Source of the DNA: Verrucomicrobiota bacterium
GTDB lineage: Bacteria; Verrucomicrobiota; Verrucomicrobiia; Limisphaerales; UBA9464
Assembly: GCA_947454705.1 (NCBI GenBank)
Contig: CANGKZ010000022.1
Span: forward strand, 16,809-80,808
Length of the DNA: 64,000 bases
Direction of reading: 5' to 3'
Part shown: piece after piece, positions 35,324-43,418 of the stretch
Numbering within the stretch: position 1 is the stretch's first letter
How the letters are laid out: each line of letters opens with the position of its first letter
The notes under the pieces: model-generated
The model's database searches: none
Seen by the model: only the letters and a program-made list of their open reading frames with translations
What the model was told of the DNA's origin: nothing
Position numbers and translations under genes: made by a program

Positions 35324-36727
35324 ATGCGCTCCTTCGACTACGATGCCCTCATTCTTGGCGGTGGCAGCGCCGGTTACGCCGCAGCGCGCACTCTAGCCGC
35401 CGGCGGGGCCCGCACCGCAGTCATCGACGGGGCACGGGAGTTGGGCGGCCTCTGCATCCTCCGGGGCTGCATGCCCACCAAGGCCCTGCTGCACGCCGCG
35501 GAGTTGCGACACTCCATCGAACAGGCCCGCGAATGGGGCATTCACGCCGCTCAAGTGACGGTGGATCAGGCGGCACTCCTGGCTCGGAAAAACGCGCTGA
35601 TTGAGGAATTCGCCAGTTATCGTCGAGGCCAGTTGGAAAGAGGACGATTTGAGCTGATTCGCTCCCAGGCCCGTCTGCTCGATGCGCATGAGGTCGCACT
35701 GGCCGACGGTCGGGTCCTCACTGCGGCCCATCTGGTGATTGCGACCGGATCACGCATCAGCACTCCCCCGATTCCAGGGTTGGTGGACACCCAGCCGTTG
35801 ACCAGTGATGACGCGATCCACCTGACTCACATTCCTGCATCGATCGCCGTTCTCGGAGGAGGCGCGGTGGCGTTGGAGTTCGCCCAGTATTTTGCGCGCT
35901 TGGGCAGCAAGGTGACGTTGATCCAGCGCAGCGCGCACGTGCTGCGGGATGGCGATGCCGATGTGGCCCACGAGCTCGAGAATTCACTCCGACTCGAGGG
36001 AATCGACGTTTTTTGCGGAACGCGTCTGACCGGATTCGAGACCATTTCCGGTCCATCGGGCGGCACGCGTCGTCGCGTACGATTCGATCAGGGCGAAATC
36101 CAGCACGTCGTGGAAGTGGAGGCCGTGTTCAACGGACTCGGACGCGAACCCAACACCGCCGGACTGGACTTGCAACGGGCCGGCGTGGCGATGGACGGAG
36201 ACCGGATCGTCACCAACCGACACCAGGCCACCACGACGCCGAACGTCTATGCGGCGGGAGACTGCTGCGGTCCGCATGAAATCGTCCACATCGCCATCAA
36301 CCAGGGCGAAGTGGCGGCAAGAAACATCCTCGGGAAGGGATCACCTCGTGAGATGGATTATCGGCTCATGACCTCGGTGGTGTTCACGGATCCCGCCGTG
36401 GCCCAGGTCGGAATGACGGAAGCAGATGCCCACGCGCAGGGCCTCAAGTATCGGGTGGCGAAGTACCCGTTCAACGATCACGGGAAATCCATGATCCTCG
36501 GCAGCAAAACGGGGTTTGTGAAATTGATCGCCGATGCCCGGACCGGAGAACTCCTCGGCGGCGCGTGCGTGGGACCCGAGGGGGGAGAACTCATCCACGA
36601 AGTCACCGTGGCCCTCGCTGCCCGCATGACGGCGGCGCAATTTGCCGCCGTGCCTCACTATCATCCCACCCTTGCGGAGATTTGGACCTATCCCGCGGAG
36701 GAATTGGCGGAGGCGGTGCAGGGATAG
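35324..36727 (+). CDS. Mercuric reductase/dihydrolipoamide dehydrogenase-like flavoprotein
   Basis: 467 residues. FAD-binding GGGSAG (from LILGGGSAGYAAA), redox-active disulfide motif GGLCILRGCMPTK (C-x4-C), NAD-binding GGGAVALEFA, second FAD motif TPNVYAAGDCC, and the C-terminal dimerisation domain with HYHPTLAEIW whose His serves as the catalytic base. All class-I pyridine nucleotide disulfide oxidoreductase landmarks are present, but there is no C-terminal CC pair of true mercuric reductases. Substrate unknown (dihydrolipoyl or a small thiol). Start 35324 matches MRSFDYDALILGGG. Confidence 0.9.
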   Translation: MRSFDYDALILGGGSAGYAAARTLAAGGARTAVIDGARELGGLCILRGCMPTKALLHAAELRHSIEQAREWGIHAAQVTVDQAALLARKNALIEEFASYRRGQLERGRFELIRSQARLLDAHEVALADGRVLTAAHLVIATGSRISTPPIPGLVDTQPLTSDDAIHLTHIPASIAVLGGGAVALEFAQYFARLGSKVTLIQRSAHVLRDGDADVAHELENSLRLEGIDVFCGTRLTGFETISGPSGGTRRRVRFDQGEIQHVVEVEAVFNGLGREPNTAGLDLQRAGVAMDGDRIVTNRHQATTTPNVYAAGDCCGPHEIVHIAINQGEVAARNILGKGSPREMDYRLMTSVVFTDPAVAQVGMTEADAHAQGLKYRVAKYPFNDHGKSMILGSKTGFVKLIADARTGELLGGACVGPEGGELIHEVTVALAARMTAAQFAAVPHYHPTLAEIWTYPAEELAEAVQG

Positions 36728-36734
36728 CGAGCAG

Positions 36735-36830
36735 AGGATGGCAGATGGCAGATGGCAGATGGCAGATGGCAGATGCTGGATGCTGGATGCTGGATGCTGG
36801 ATGCTGGATGCTGGATGCTGGATGCTGGGG
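36735..36830. repeat. Tandem heptamer array
   Basis: Two runs of 7 bp units: about five copies of GGCAGAT/AGATGGC followed by about eight copies of GCTGGAT/TGCTGGA. The unit length of 7 makes the frame repeat every three copies and gives long spurious ORFs such as (WMLDAGC)n. Confidence 0.9.
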
Positions 36831-36843
36831 GGGAAGAAGAGAA

Positions 36844-36879
36844 GATCGCCCACCCCGGCACACAACGGGATGGGCGATC
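36844..36879. other. Long imperfect hairpin
   Basis: GATCGCCCA at 36844-36852 and TGGGCGATC at 36871-36879 pair perfectly, with inner CCCCG/CGGGA partial pairing. No poly-T follows on either side, so a terminator role is doubtful; it resembles the other stand-alone palindromes here. Confidence 0.5.
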
Positions 36880-37038
36880 ACACCCAGAACCGACCTACCG
36901 ATGCTCGCACGAACCGCGTGCGAATTACCTCTCTGGACGCAGCCTGCGTGCCACAGGTTACGCTTCTCACCGTTGCGAATTTCTCAAAAACGGCAGGCTC
37001 ACTTTGCGAGCGAGGAACCCATTATTCCTTTTCAACGC

Positions 37039-37238
37039 TTCAACCTAGAAGCGGCAGTTGAAGAAGAGTTCAACCACAGATGGACACGGATGAACACAGA
37101 TGGGAATGCGCGGAGCGGAAGTCTTCATAGATCACCCAGAAGGTGAAACCGTTCGAGCCCGGTCGAACCACCCATTTCCTCCTCCATCTGTGTGAATCTG
37201 TGTTCATCTGTGGTTTCAAATGCCGTTTCTAGGTTCAA
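37039..37238. repeat. Dispersed inverted-repeat element, family I, full copy
   Basis: Terminal inverted repeats about 24 bp long (TTCAACCTAGAARCGGCA type, 37039-37062 and 37215-37238) enclose inner arms of AACCACAGATGGACACGG and GATGAACACAGATG type, and a core with GAATGCGCGGA. Total length about 200 bp. No ORF inside. The arrangement is that of a small non-autonomous mobile element. Confidence 0.8.
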
Positions 37239-37263
37239 CCGCATTCGTCGGCCAAACGCAAAA

Positions 37264-37292
37264 CGCCGGAGTGGTTCGAAATCACCCCGGCG
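37264..37292 (-). terminator. Terminator of the H-X9-DG pseudopilin gene
   Basis: A 10 bp stem with one mismatch (CGCCGGGGTG / CACTCCGGCG on the minus strand) followed by GTTTTGCGTTTGG. It is about 35 bp after the stop of the minus-strand gene ending at 37328. Confidence 0.65.
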
Positions 37293-37327
37293 CTTGAGAA
37301 TGAGAGTTTGACCGATTCCGGCAGGGC

Positions 37328-38095
37328 TCAATTCGCCAGGCCGATGGCGTTCGTGCGCCAGCGGTCCACAACCGCCCAGAGGTTTACCGGGCTGAAGGCG
37401 CGTCCGTGCTTCAGGAAGCGAGTGCTGCCGTCGGCAAATGCATAATTGGAGCCGCCGCCCGTGCCGCCGGTTGCGGTGCGGGTGGTCGTTCCATGCATGC
37501 CCTGGTTCAGCTCCGTGACGTCATTGCCGGTACCTTCAAGGAAATCCATCCAGTAGTGGCCCGAAGTGTAACGCTTTTCCCCGAGCACGATGGTGTCCGC
37601 AGGTTCCTTGAACACGGCTTCGTTCACCGTTCTGTTCACGATTCCGTTGATGTCAAAAGTCCCGCCCATCTGCTCGGCAAAAACGTCGTTCCAGCCGTTC
37701 ATGATGTAGGAGCGCGGGGCGGAGTCGGCGACGAGATTGGTCCGGGTTTCCGCAGAGGCCGGGCTGTTCTTTCCACCGGGTCCCAGATCCCCGGGGCAGA
37801 CGAGGGCCTTCACGGTCTTGTAGTACGGATACCAGCGCTCAGGCCAGCGGGGGCCGACGTTACGCTCAGGGAAGTCGCCCCGGTTGTCACCGGCGTACAT
37901 GGTGGTGGCGAGACCGATCTGGTGAAGCTGGTTCACGCAGCTGATGCGCTTGGCGGCGTCCTTGGCGCGTCCGAGGGACGGCAGGAGCATCCCGGCGAGA
38001 ATCGCGATGATCGCGATCACCACGAGAAGCTCGATGAGCGTGAACGCCTCGCTGGTGCGTGGCGCGGGAGAAAGGGAGGAAGAGGAGTTTTTCAT
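37328..38095 (-). CDS. H-X9-DG type pseudopilin
   Basis: 255 residues. [20 protein letters not shown] is a canonical prepilin leader and the mature protein opens with [18 protein letters not shown] then [19 protein letters not shown], the N-terminal pattern of the many pseudopilins of Planctomycetes and Verrucomicrobia. The C-terminal [13 protein letters not shown] piece ends the processing-associated H-X9-DG domain; the His lies further upstream than the canonical nine residues, so this is a variant. These proteins are numerous per genome and are probably exported or surface pseudopilins. Stand-alone gene; ATG 38095 chosen over 38125. Confidence 0.85.
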   Translation of the reverse strand: MKNSSSSLSPAPRTSEAFTLIELLVVIAIIAILAGMLLPSLGRAKDAAKRISCVNQLHQIGLATTMYAGDNRGDFPERNVGPRWPERWYPYYKTVKALVCPGDLGPGGKNSPASAETRTNLVADSAPRSYIMNGWNDVFAEQMGGTFDINGIVNRTVNEAVFKEPADTIVLGEKRYTSGHYWMDFLEGTGNDVTELNQGMHGTTTRTATGGTGGGSNYAFADGSTRFLKHGRAFSPVNLWAVVDRWRTNAIGLAN

Positions 38096-38300
38096 TTCGT
38101 TCGTGGATTCAATTCCAAGTTCCAAGTGCGGTTCCGTGTTTTCGGTGCTCGTTGATCCTGACCCGTGATCGGTGCTGGTTTATGGATGTGTTTCGGAGTA
38201 TCCCCGTCGAACCGAACTGCGATTTCGGGCGGCCCATCCCATTCTCAACCGACTTCTGTCGAATGGGTTTCAACCGCCCGGCGTCTGCCTGCATCACGTG

Positions 38301-38756
38301 ATGACCAAGAACACCTGGACCCTGATCACCGTCGCCGTCGTGCTGGCGGCGCTCTACGTCTTCAAGTTCACCGACTTGGGAGCGCGTCCCCGAATTCAAA
38401 TCAATGTTTCGTCGCGGCCGTTCATGCCCAATGCCGGGCCCGACGATGTGCTCCCGATCCTCTTCGGCTTCGACCGCGACCTTTCCCTCACCGCCCTCAA
38501 GGTCACTCCTCTCTCCCTGCTGACCAATCGCCCCGCCGGCGCTCCGGAGGTGAAGCCGGTGTGGCAGCTGAAGGCCAAGGAAGCCTCGGAACCGGTCCGT
38601 GGATTCCGATACGGCGACGGGCTCGGAAAGATGGAGGCGACGACCGCCGCCGAAAAACTGCTGCCCGGCATTGGCTATCGGCTGGAAATCGAGGCCGGCA
38701 AGCTCCGCGGCTCCGTGGACTTTGTTCCGCAGGCGGCCCTGGGGTCGGGAAATTAG
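38301..38756 (+). CDS. Hypothetical exported protein with N-terminal membrane helix
   Basis: 151 residues. One helix (TLITVAVVLAALYVFKF) at the N-terminus, then a beta-rich exported part (IQINVSSRPF ... VLPILFGFDRDLSLTALKV). No family recognised. Start 38301 (ATG) gives a good signal-anchor; the in-frame ATG-like start 43 codons upstream would put the helix deep inside. It precedes the two cyclophilins by 63 bp on the same strand and may be the first gene of that small operon. Confidence 0.6.
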   Translation: MTKNTWTLITVAVVLAALYVFKFTDLGARPRIQINVSSRPFMPNAGPDDVLPILFGFDRDLSLTALKVTPLSLLTNRPAGAPEVKPVWQLKAKEASEPVRGFRYGDGLGKMEATTAAEKLLPGIGYRLEIEAGKLRGSVDFVPQAALGSGN

Positions 38757-38819
38757 TCTCTGCACTGCATCAACTCCGGGCGTGACACCTGTTCCCGCCT
38801 GTGGCTTCTTCCGCCCGCC

Positions 38820-39401
38820 ATGAAACGCATCCTCATTGCACTCTTTGTTTGTCTCAGCCTTGCCGGTTTGACCACCCGTGCCGCCGACATCAAGCCCGAC
38901 TCCGATGTCGCGGTGATCACCTTCAAGGACGTCGGCCAGATCGTTCTCGAGCTGTGGCCCGATGTCGCCCCCGGTCATGTGGAGAATTTCAAGAAACTCG
39001 CCAAAAGCGGGTTCTATGACGGCACCGCGTCGCATCGCGTGATTCCCGGCTTCATGATCCAGCTGGGCGATCCGAACACCAAGGATCCGGCCAAGGCCTC
39101 CGAATTCGGCCAGGGCGGTCCGGGCTACACGATCAAGGCGGAGTTCAACTCCCGTCCGCACGTCCGCGGTGTGTTGTCGATGGCCCGCACCTCCGGGGGA
39201 CCCGACACCGCCGGAAGCCAGTTCTTCATCTGCTTCAACACCGCCCCGCACCTCGACCGCCAATACACCGCGTTCGGCAAGATGCTGAAGGGCGAGGACG
39301 TCCTCGCGAAGTTGGAGAAGACCCCGGTCCGGGGCAGCACCCCGCTTAGCCGCGTGTCGGTCGAATCGATCAAGATCGTTCCCGCCAGCTCCATCAAGTA
39401 A
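38820..39401 (+). CDS. Secreted peptidyl-prolyl isomerase, cyclophilin type
   Basis: 193 residues with a signal peptide (RILIALFVCLSLAGLTTRAA) and a full cyclophilin domain: FKKLAKSGFYDGTASHRVIP, MARTSGG, SQFFICF, HLDRQYTAFG. It accelerates prolyl isomerisation of exported proteins in the periplasm. Residues of the active-site strand (HRV, QFFI, LDxQYTAFG) are intact. A cytoplasmic paralogue follows 43 bp downstream on the same strand. Confidence 0.93.
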   Translation: MKRILIALFVCLSLAGLTTRAADIKPDSDVAVITFKDVGQIVLELWPDVAPGHVENFKKLAKSGFYDGTASHRVIPGFMIQLGDPNTKDPAKASEFGQGGPGYTIKAEFNSRPHVRGVLSMARTSGGPDTAGSQFFICFNTAPHLDRQYTAFGKMLKGEDVLAKLEKTPVRGSTPLSRVSVESIKIVPASSIK

Positions 39402-39444
39402 CGCCAGCCACCGCAATTCCCCCGCTTTTTCCAACCGCATTCCC

Positions 39445-39975
39445 ATGTCCACTCCTGCTGCAACCGAAGTCGCCGTCATCAAAACCTCCCTGGGCGAGCT
39501 CGTCCTGGAATTCTGGTCCGACGTCGCCCCGAAAACCGTTGAGAACTTCAAGAAGCTCGCCAAGGAAGGGTTCTACGACGGCACCGCGTTTCACCGCATT
39601 GTGAAGGGCTTCATGGTCCAGGGCGGCGATCCGCTGACCAAGGACGCGAAGAATGAAGCCCGCTGGGGCACCGGCGATCCCGGCTACAAGATCAAGGCCG
39701 AGTTCAACGCCAAGTCGCACCAGTTCGGCGTGATCTCCATGGCCCGCTCGGCCAGCCCGGATTCCGCCGGATGCCAGTTCTTCATCTGCCTCGGGGACGC
39801 CTCGTTCCTCGACCGCCAGTACACCGCGTTCGGCAAGCTCATCAAGGGCGAGGAAGTCCTCAAGGCCCTCGGCACCGTGGACACCCGCGTGGCCGGCGGC
39901 GGCGAGAAGAGCCGTCCCGTCCAGCGCCAGGGCGTGGAGTCGATCCGCATCGTGGATCGCGCCACCGTCGCCTGA
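39445..39975 (+). CDS. Cytoplasmic peptidyl-prolyl isomerase, cyclophilin type
   Basis: 176 residues, no signal peptide. Active site pieces FYDGTAFHRIV, MARSASPDSAGCQFFICLG and FLDRQYTAFGKL are present. It differs from its secreted neighbour by more than a third of positions by eye, so the pair is an old tandem duplication that diverged in location. A Nudix gene follows after 41 bp. Confidence 0.93.
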   Translation: MSTPAATEVAVIKTSLGELVLEFWSDVAPKTVENFKKLAKEGFYDGTAFHRIVKGFMVQGGDPLTKDAKNEARWGTGDPGYKIKAEFNAKSHQFGVISMARSASPDSAGCQFFICLGDASFLDRQYTAFGKLIKGEEVLKALGTVDTRVAGGGEKSRPVQRQGVESIRIVDRATVA

Positions 39976-40016
39976 GCCCGCTGCGAATCGCCTCCGGACC
40001 GTCGGAAAAACCAATC

Positions 40017-40844
40017 ATGACCCCGGAGGCGATTGCATCACTTTTGGTCCAGCTGGGTTGCCCGGCGGACAAGTCCCTCGAGATGGCGCGGCAGCTCGAT
40101 CGCCGCGCCCGCCAGCTTTCGGAAGCCAAGGGGCGGCCGTACGAGGAAGCCCTCACCCATCTGCTGAAGTTGATGGCCGGCGGATGGGCGGCGCAGGCCA
40201 GCGGCATTTCATTGCCGCCGACACCGGCCGCAGGCGTCGAAGCGAGTACCGACCTTCCGGTCTCCTCCGCGACACCGGCCCCTTCTCCGCTCGTTGAACC
40301 GTGGCGCACGGTGAGTTCCCGGCAGATCGCCGATCACCGCATTTTCCGCATCCGATCCGATCGGAAAGTTCATCCCCGCACCGGAGCCGAGCACGACCTG
40401 CTGGCCATTGAATGCGTCAACTGGGTGGTGGTGCTGGCCATCTCCACGTCGGGCGATGTGGTGATGATCCATCAATTCCGACACGGCACGAACACCATCG
40501 AATTGGAACTGCCCGGCGGCATGATGGACCCCGGTGAAACCGATCCCGTATCGGCAGGCCTGCGCGAGCTTCGCGAGGAAACCGGATATTCCGGCGGCAC
40601 CGCACGGCTGCTGGGACAGGTGTTCCCGAATCCGGCCATTCAAACCAACATCTGCTACACCGTGCTGGTGGAGGGATGCGAACGGGTCCACGAACAGGAA
40701 TTGGATGCCGTCGAGGACGTGGCCGTGGAATTGATCCCGGTGCCGGAGATTCCCGAGCTGCTTGCCAGCGGACGCCTCCAGCACGCGCTCGTGATCGTCG
40801 CCTTCGCCTACTTTCTGAACCAGCGTCGGCCGCTGGGCGAGTAA
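40017..40844 (+). CDS. Nudix hydrolase with an N-terminal extension
   Basis: 275 residues. The Nudix domain (about 110-270) has the signature GGMMDPGETDPVSAGLREL followed by REETGY, one residue longer in the loop than the classical pattern, as in ADP-ribose pyrophosphatase-like members. The first 100 residues are a helical extension and a Pro/Ala/Ser-rich linker (PPTPAAGVEASTDLP). It likely hydrolyses ADP-ribose or another nucleoside diphosphate derivative. Same direction as the cyclophilin pair. Confidence 0.88.
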   Translation: MTPEAIASLLVQLGCPADKSLEMARQLDRRARQLSEAKGRPYEEALTHLLKLMAGGWAAQASGISLPPTPAAGVEASTDLPVSSATPAPSPLVEPWRTVSSRQIADHRIFRIRSDRKVHPRTGAEHDLLAIECVNWVVVLAISTSGDVVMIHQFRHGTNTIELELPGGMMDPGETDPVSAGLRELREETGYSGGTARLLGQVFPNPAIQTNICYTVLVEGCERVHEQELDAVEDVAVELIPVPEIPELLASGRLQHALVIVAFAYFLNQRRPLGE

Positions 40845-40882
40845 CGCACCACGCGGCCCGGCGGCATTTCCGTCGTCGAAGC

Positions 40883-41161
40883 TTACTTCTCGTCGCGGAT
40901 CTTTTCCTTCTTCGCGTCGCGCTCCTCTTCGAAGCGTTGACGTTCGCGAACGAACTGCTCGCGGATGGTCTCGGCCTTGCGGAAATCTCCGGCGGCTTCC
41001 GCAGCGGCGATTTCATCCGAGGCGGACAACTCGCGCTGGGCAATCCGCGCTTTGCAGACGGAATCCAACTCCGCCATGCGGGACTTTTGATCGGCGGTCA
41101 GGCTCTTGGACGGGGCCTTCTGGCTCAATCGCTCCATCGCAAGTTCGTAGGCGGACTTCAT
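40883..41161 (-). CDS. Small charged helical protein with UVR-like motif
   Basis: 92 residues from ATG 41161, highly charged and helical (ERQRFEEERDAKKEKIRDEK at the end). AAEAAGDFRKAETIREQF resembles the UVR motif (AxxxxDFxxAxxLRD) found in UvrB/UvrC and McsA. No family is certain. Starts upstream (to 41233) would give an atypical N-terminus. Convergent with the Nudix gene. Confidence 0.55.
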   Translation of the reverse strand: MKSAYELAMERLSQKAPSKSLTADQKSRMAELDSVCKARIAQRELSASDEIAAAEAAGDFRKAETIREQFVRERQRFEEERDAKKEKIRDEK

Positions 41162-41283
41162 GATGCCGCGAGTGTAGCCGAACGCGGATCGAGGTAAACC
41201 CGACAGATCAACCGGGGCACGAAGCTGTAGCAAGCCGAGGGCGGAATTGTCCTCCGTTGAACAACTGTGGTTGTCTTGCCTCC

Positions 41284-42048
41284 GTGCCGACGGAATTCAT
41301 CGCCGGAGAAACCCCGGGCTGGCGAAGCCCGGCGGTGGAACGCTGGCATCGATGGTTCCTCGTCGCCCTGGGGTCGGCGATGGTGCACGACCTCGCCTTC
41401 ACCGTCTTTATCCCGAAGAACAGTGGCCTGCTCCACCCCGTGGATCCGTGGCCCTGGGCTCTGGCCGCGTGCTGCGGCGTGGCCCTCATCACACGTCGAT
41501 TGCCTCTGCAGAACGCGGTCGCCATCGCGGTGACCAGTTTTGGTATCGCATGGGGTGCGTTGTCCTTGCTGCAGCCCAATGGGGTGTTTGGAATTCATCG
41601 GATCGCCAATCCCAGCTTTGGCCCGCTGCTGCCCGGGGGCGTTTCGCTGGGACTCCTGCTGGTCTGGTCCACGATCGCCCCGCTGTCCCGTGGACTGGCT
41701 CGATTGATCCTCCACCCCTGGCGCTCGCACCCCCGTGCGGGCGCGGGAATCCTGGCGATGAACGTGTTGCTGACGGTTCTCGCAGGCTGCGGACTCGAAC
41801 GCGTCGCCGAATCCCTCCACTGGTGGCGCTGGACCGCCCCGTCGCCACGCCTGAATTCCACGGGAGCCCTCGTGCTGTGGGGACTGGAATGGGGTGGTGT
41901 CTCTTTTTTGATCCACTTGTTCAGCACCCCTTGGTGGATCGACAAGCGGCCGGTGAAACCGTCGGCGGATTTCCGGCCCCTCTGGATGCTTGGATTGCTC
42001 TCGGTGTGGATCGGGGTTCGTGCGATCCACGCGGCCGCCGTTCGGTAG
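41284..42048 (+). CDS. Polytopic membrane protein, carotenoid-biosynthesis (CruF/DUF422)-like
   Basis: 254 residues if the GTG at 41284 is used (a TTG at 41257 adds nine). Six to seven hydrophobic helices (WFLVALGSAMVHDLAFTVFI; WALAACCGVALI; VAIAVTSFGIAWGALSLL; LPGGVSLGLLLVWSTIAPL; LGLLSVWIGVRAIHAAAV). The arrangement with the GLEWGG and HLFSTPWW loops recalls DUF422 carotenoid proteins, but no carotenoid genes are nearby, so the call is tentative. Confidence 0.5.
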   Translation: MPTEFIAGETPGWRSPAVERWHRWFLVALGSAMVHDLAFTVFIPKNSGLLHPVDPWPWALAACCGVALITRRLPLQNAVAIAVTSFGIAWGALSLLQPNGVFGIHRIANPSFGPLLPGGVSLGLLLVWSTIAPLSRGLARLILHPWRSHPRAGAGILAMNVLLTVLAGCGLERVAESLHWWRWTAPSPRLNSTGALVLWGLEWGGVSFLIHLFSTPWWIDKRPVKPSADFRPLWMLGLLSVWIGVRAIHAAAVR

Positions 42049-42061
42049 CGAAGCGCCGCGA

Positions 42062-43405
42062 TCAGTGCGCCGTCGCCGGACCAGAAGTGGGGCGCCGGGT
42101 GAGCCGCAACCGCGCCACGCGCAGGCCGTCCACTTCGGTCACCTTCAGGTCGAATCCGCCGATCGCCACGCGGTCGTTGTAGCGCGGGAATCCATTCAAC
42201 TGGCGGGTGATCCAACCGCTGACGGTGGTGATCTCCGGGGCAACAAGCGATTCGCCGGTGAGCTCCTCGAGTTCGAAGAGCGGAAGGGTACCGTCGAGAT
42301 CCCATTCCCCTTCTCCGCGCGACTCGATGCGGGGTTTCTCGTGGTCGAACTCGTCTTGAATCTGACCCACGAGCTCTTCGAGAACGTTCTCCAGGGTCAC
42401 CATGCCGGTGGTACCGCCGTATTCGTCGACCACTAGGGCGAAGTGCAGTTTGCGATCCAGGAAGCGTTGCAGCAGGCGTTCCAGGCGCGCGGTTTCCGGG
42501 AGGTAGATGAGGCTTCGCGACACACCGCGAAGGTCGGCACCGGTCTTGGCCTGATGGCGCAGCGCGTAGAGATCCTTCACGTGCACCACGCCCAAGGTTC
42601 GATCCAGGTTCCCCTGTTCGCACAATGGAAAGCGGCTGTACCGCGAGCGCTCGGCGATCTCAAGACACTCCGCGATGGTGTCGGTGGTGCTGAAGAGCGC
42701 GATCTCGCGCCGCGGCCGCATGACCTCCGCCACCACGCGTCGGCGCAGATCGAGGGCGTTGAGCACCAGTTCACGTCCAAGATCCACGCCCCCGCCCGGA
42801 CCGCCGCGTCGTCCCGCCAGAAACATCAGCCGCAGCTCCTCCTCGGAGTGGGTTCCTTCGCCATGGTCGGCCTCGATCCCGAGCCACCTGAGGAGCCAGC
42901 CTGCGGTGGTATCGATGCCCCAGATCAGGGGATGCGTGGCCTTCAGGAAAATCCGCAGCGGCAGCGCCAGCCCGAGCGCCACGGCTTCGGTCTTATGAAT
43001 GGCAATGGCCTTGGGAACCATTTCCCCCACGATGATCAACGCGAAGGTGGTGGTGAGAAAGGCCAGCCAGGAAACGCCTTCGAGAAGCCAGTGGTGATGC
43101 GCCAGTCCGAGCTTCGCGAGCAGCGGTCCGGCGGCGGCCTCGGCCACCGGTTCCACAAACCGACCGAGCGCCAGGCTGACCACGGTGACGCCCAGCTGGG
43201 TCGCGCTGATGGCGGTGTTGATGTTCGCCTTGAGCGCGCGGGCGATCCGTGCGGCGCGCCGCCCCCGGGCCACGAGGGCATCGAGCTGCGCCTCGCGGAT
43301 TTTCACCAGCGCCAGTTCCGCGGCGACGAAGAAGCCGTTGAAAAACACCAGCAGAACGGCGAGTCCCAACTTCGCGGCAATGCCTAGAATGAAATCGATG
43401 TTCAT
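42062..43405 (-). CDS. CNNM/TlyC-type transporter with CBS pair and CorC_HlyC domain, copy 3
   Basis: 447 residues: DUF21 membrane domain (about 1-190; LGLAVLLVFFNGFFVAAELA and IIVGEMVPKAIAIH, the conserved ExxPK), two CBS domains (about 215-330, with VMRPRREIALFST and LVVDEYGGTTGMVTLENV), and a C-terminal CorC_HlyC domain (EWDLDGTLPLFELEELTGE onwards). Family members (YfjD, CorC, CNNM) take part in Mg2+/Co2+ efflux or homeostasis. It is the third of three consecutive paralogues transcribed together. Confidence 0.9.
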   Translation of the reverse strand: MNIDFILGIAAKLGLAVLLVFFNGFFVAAELALVKIREAQLDALVARGRRAARIARALKANINTAISATQLGVTVVSLALGRFVEPVAEAAAGPLLAKLGLAHHHWLLEGVSWLAFLTTTFALIIVGEMVPKAIAIHKTEAVALGLALPLRIFLKATHPLIWGIDTTAGWLLRWLGIEADHGEGTHSEEELRLMFLAGRRGGPGGGVDLGRELVLNALDLRRRVVAEVMRPRREIALFSTTDTIAECLEIAERSRYSRFPLCEQGNLDRTLGVVHVKDLYALRHQAKTGADLRGVSRSLIYLPETARLERLLQRFLDRKLHFALVVDEYGGTTGMVTLENVLEELVGQIQDEFDHEKPRIESRGEGEWDLDGTLPLFELEELTGESLVAPEITTVSGWITRQLNGFPRYNDRVAIGGFDLKVTEVDGLRVARLRLTRRPTSGPATAH

Positions 43406-43418
43406 CGGGGCGCGCGGT

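Larger units (their letters stand above)
36728..37327. other. 600 bp repeat island between two genes
   Basis: No credible ORF: apparent long frames here are produced by the heptamer arrays. The region holds tandem heptamers (36735-36830), a long hairpin (36844-36879), a family I MITE-like copy (37039-37238) and a terminator (37264-37292). Nothing else was recognised in 36880-37038 apart from a short TCGCACG/CGTGCGA palindrome. Confidence 0.7.

Noticed and set aside
36735..36830. CRISPR array
   Set aside because: Direct tandem 7-mers without spacers, no 25-40 bp repeats and no cas genes.
36844..36879. Hairpin as a terminator of the flavoprotein gene
   Set aside because: No T-run follows and it lies over 110 bp beyond the stop codon behind the heptamer array.
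36565..37146. Plus-strand ORF containing (CWMLDAG) repeats
   Set aside because: It is produced by the heptamer array at 36735-36830 and starts inside the flavoprotein gene; no start signal.
38109..39563. 484-residue minus-strand frame
   Set aside because: Shadow of the hypothetical and cyclophilin genes on the plus strand, both of which have clear signals or family motifs.
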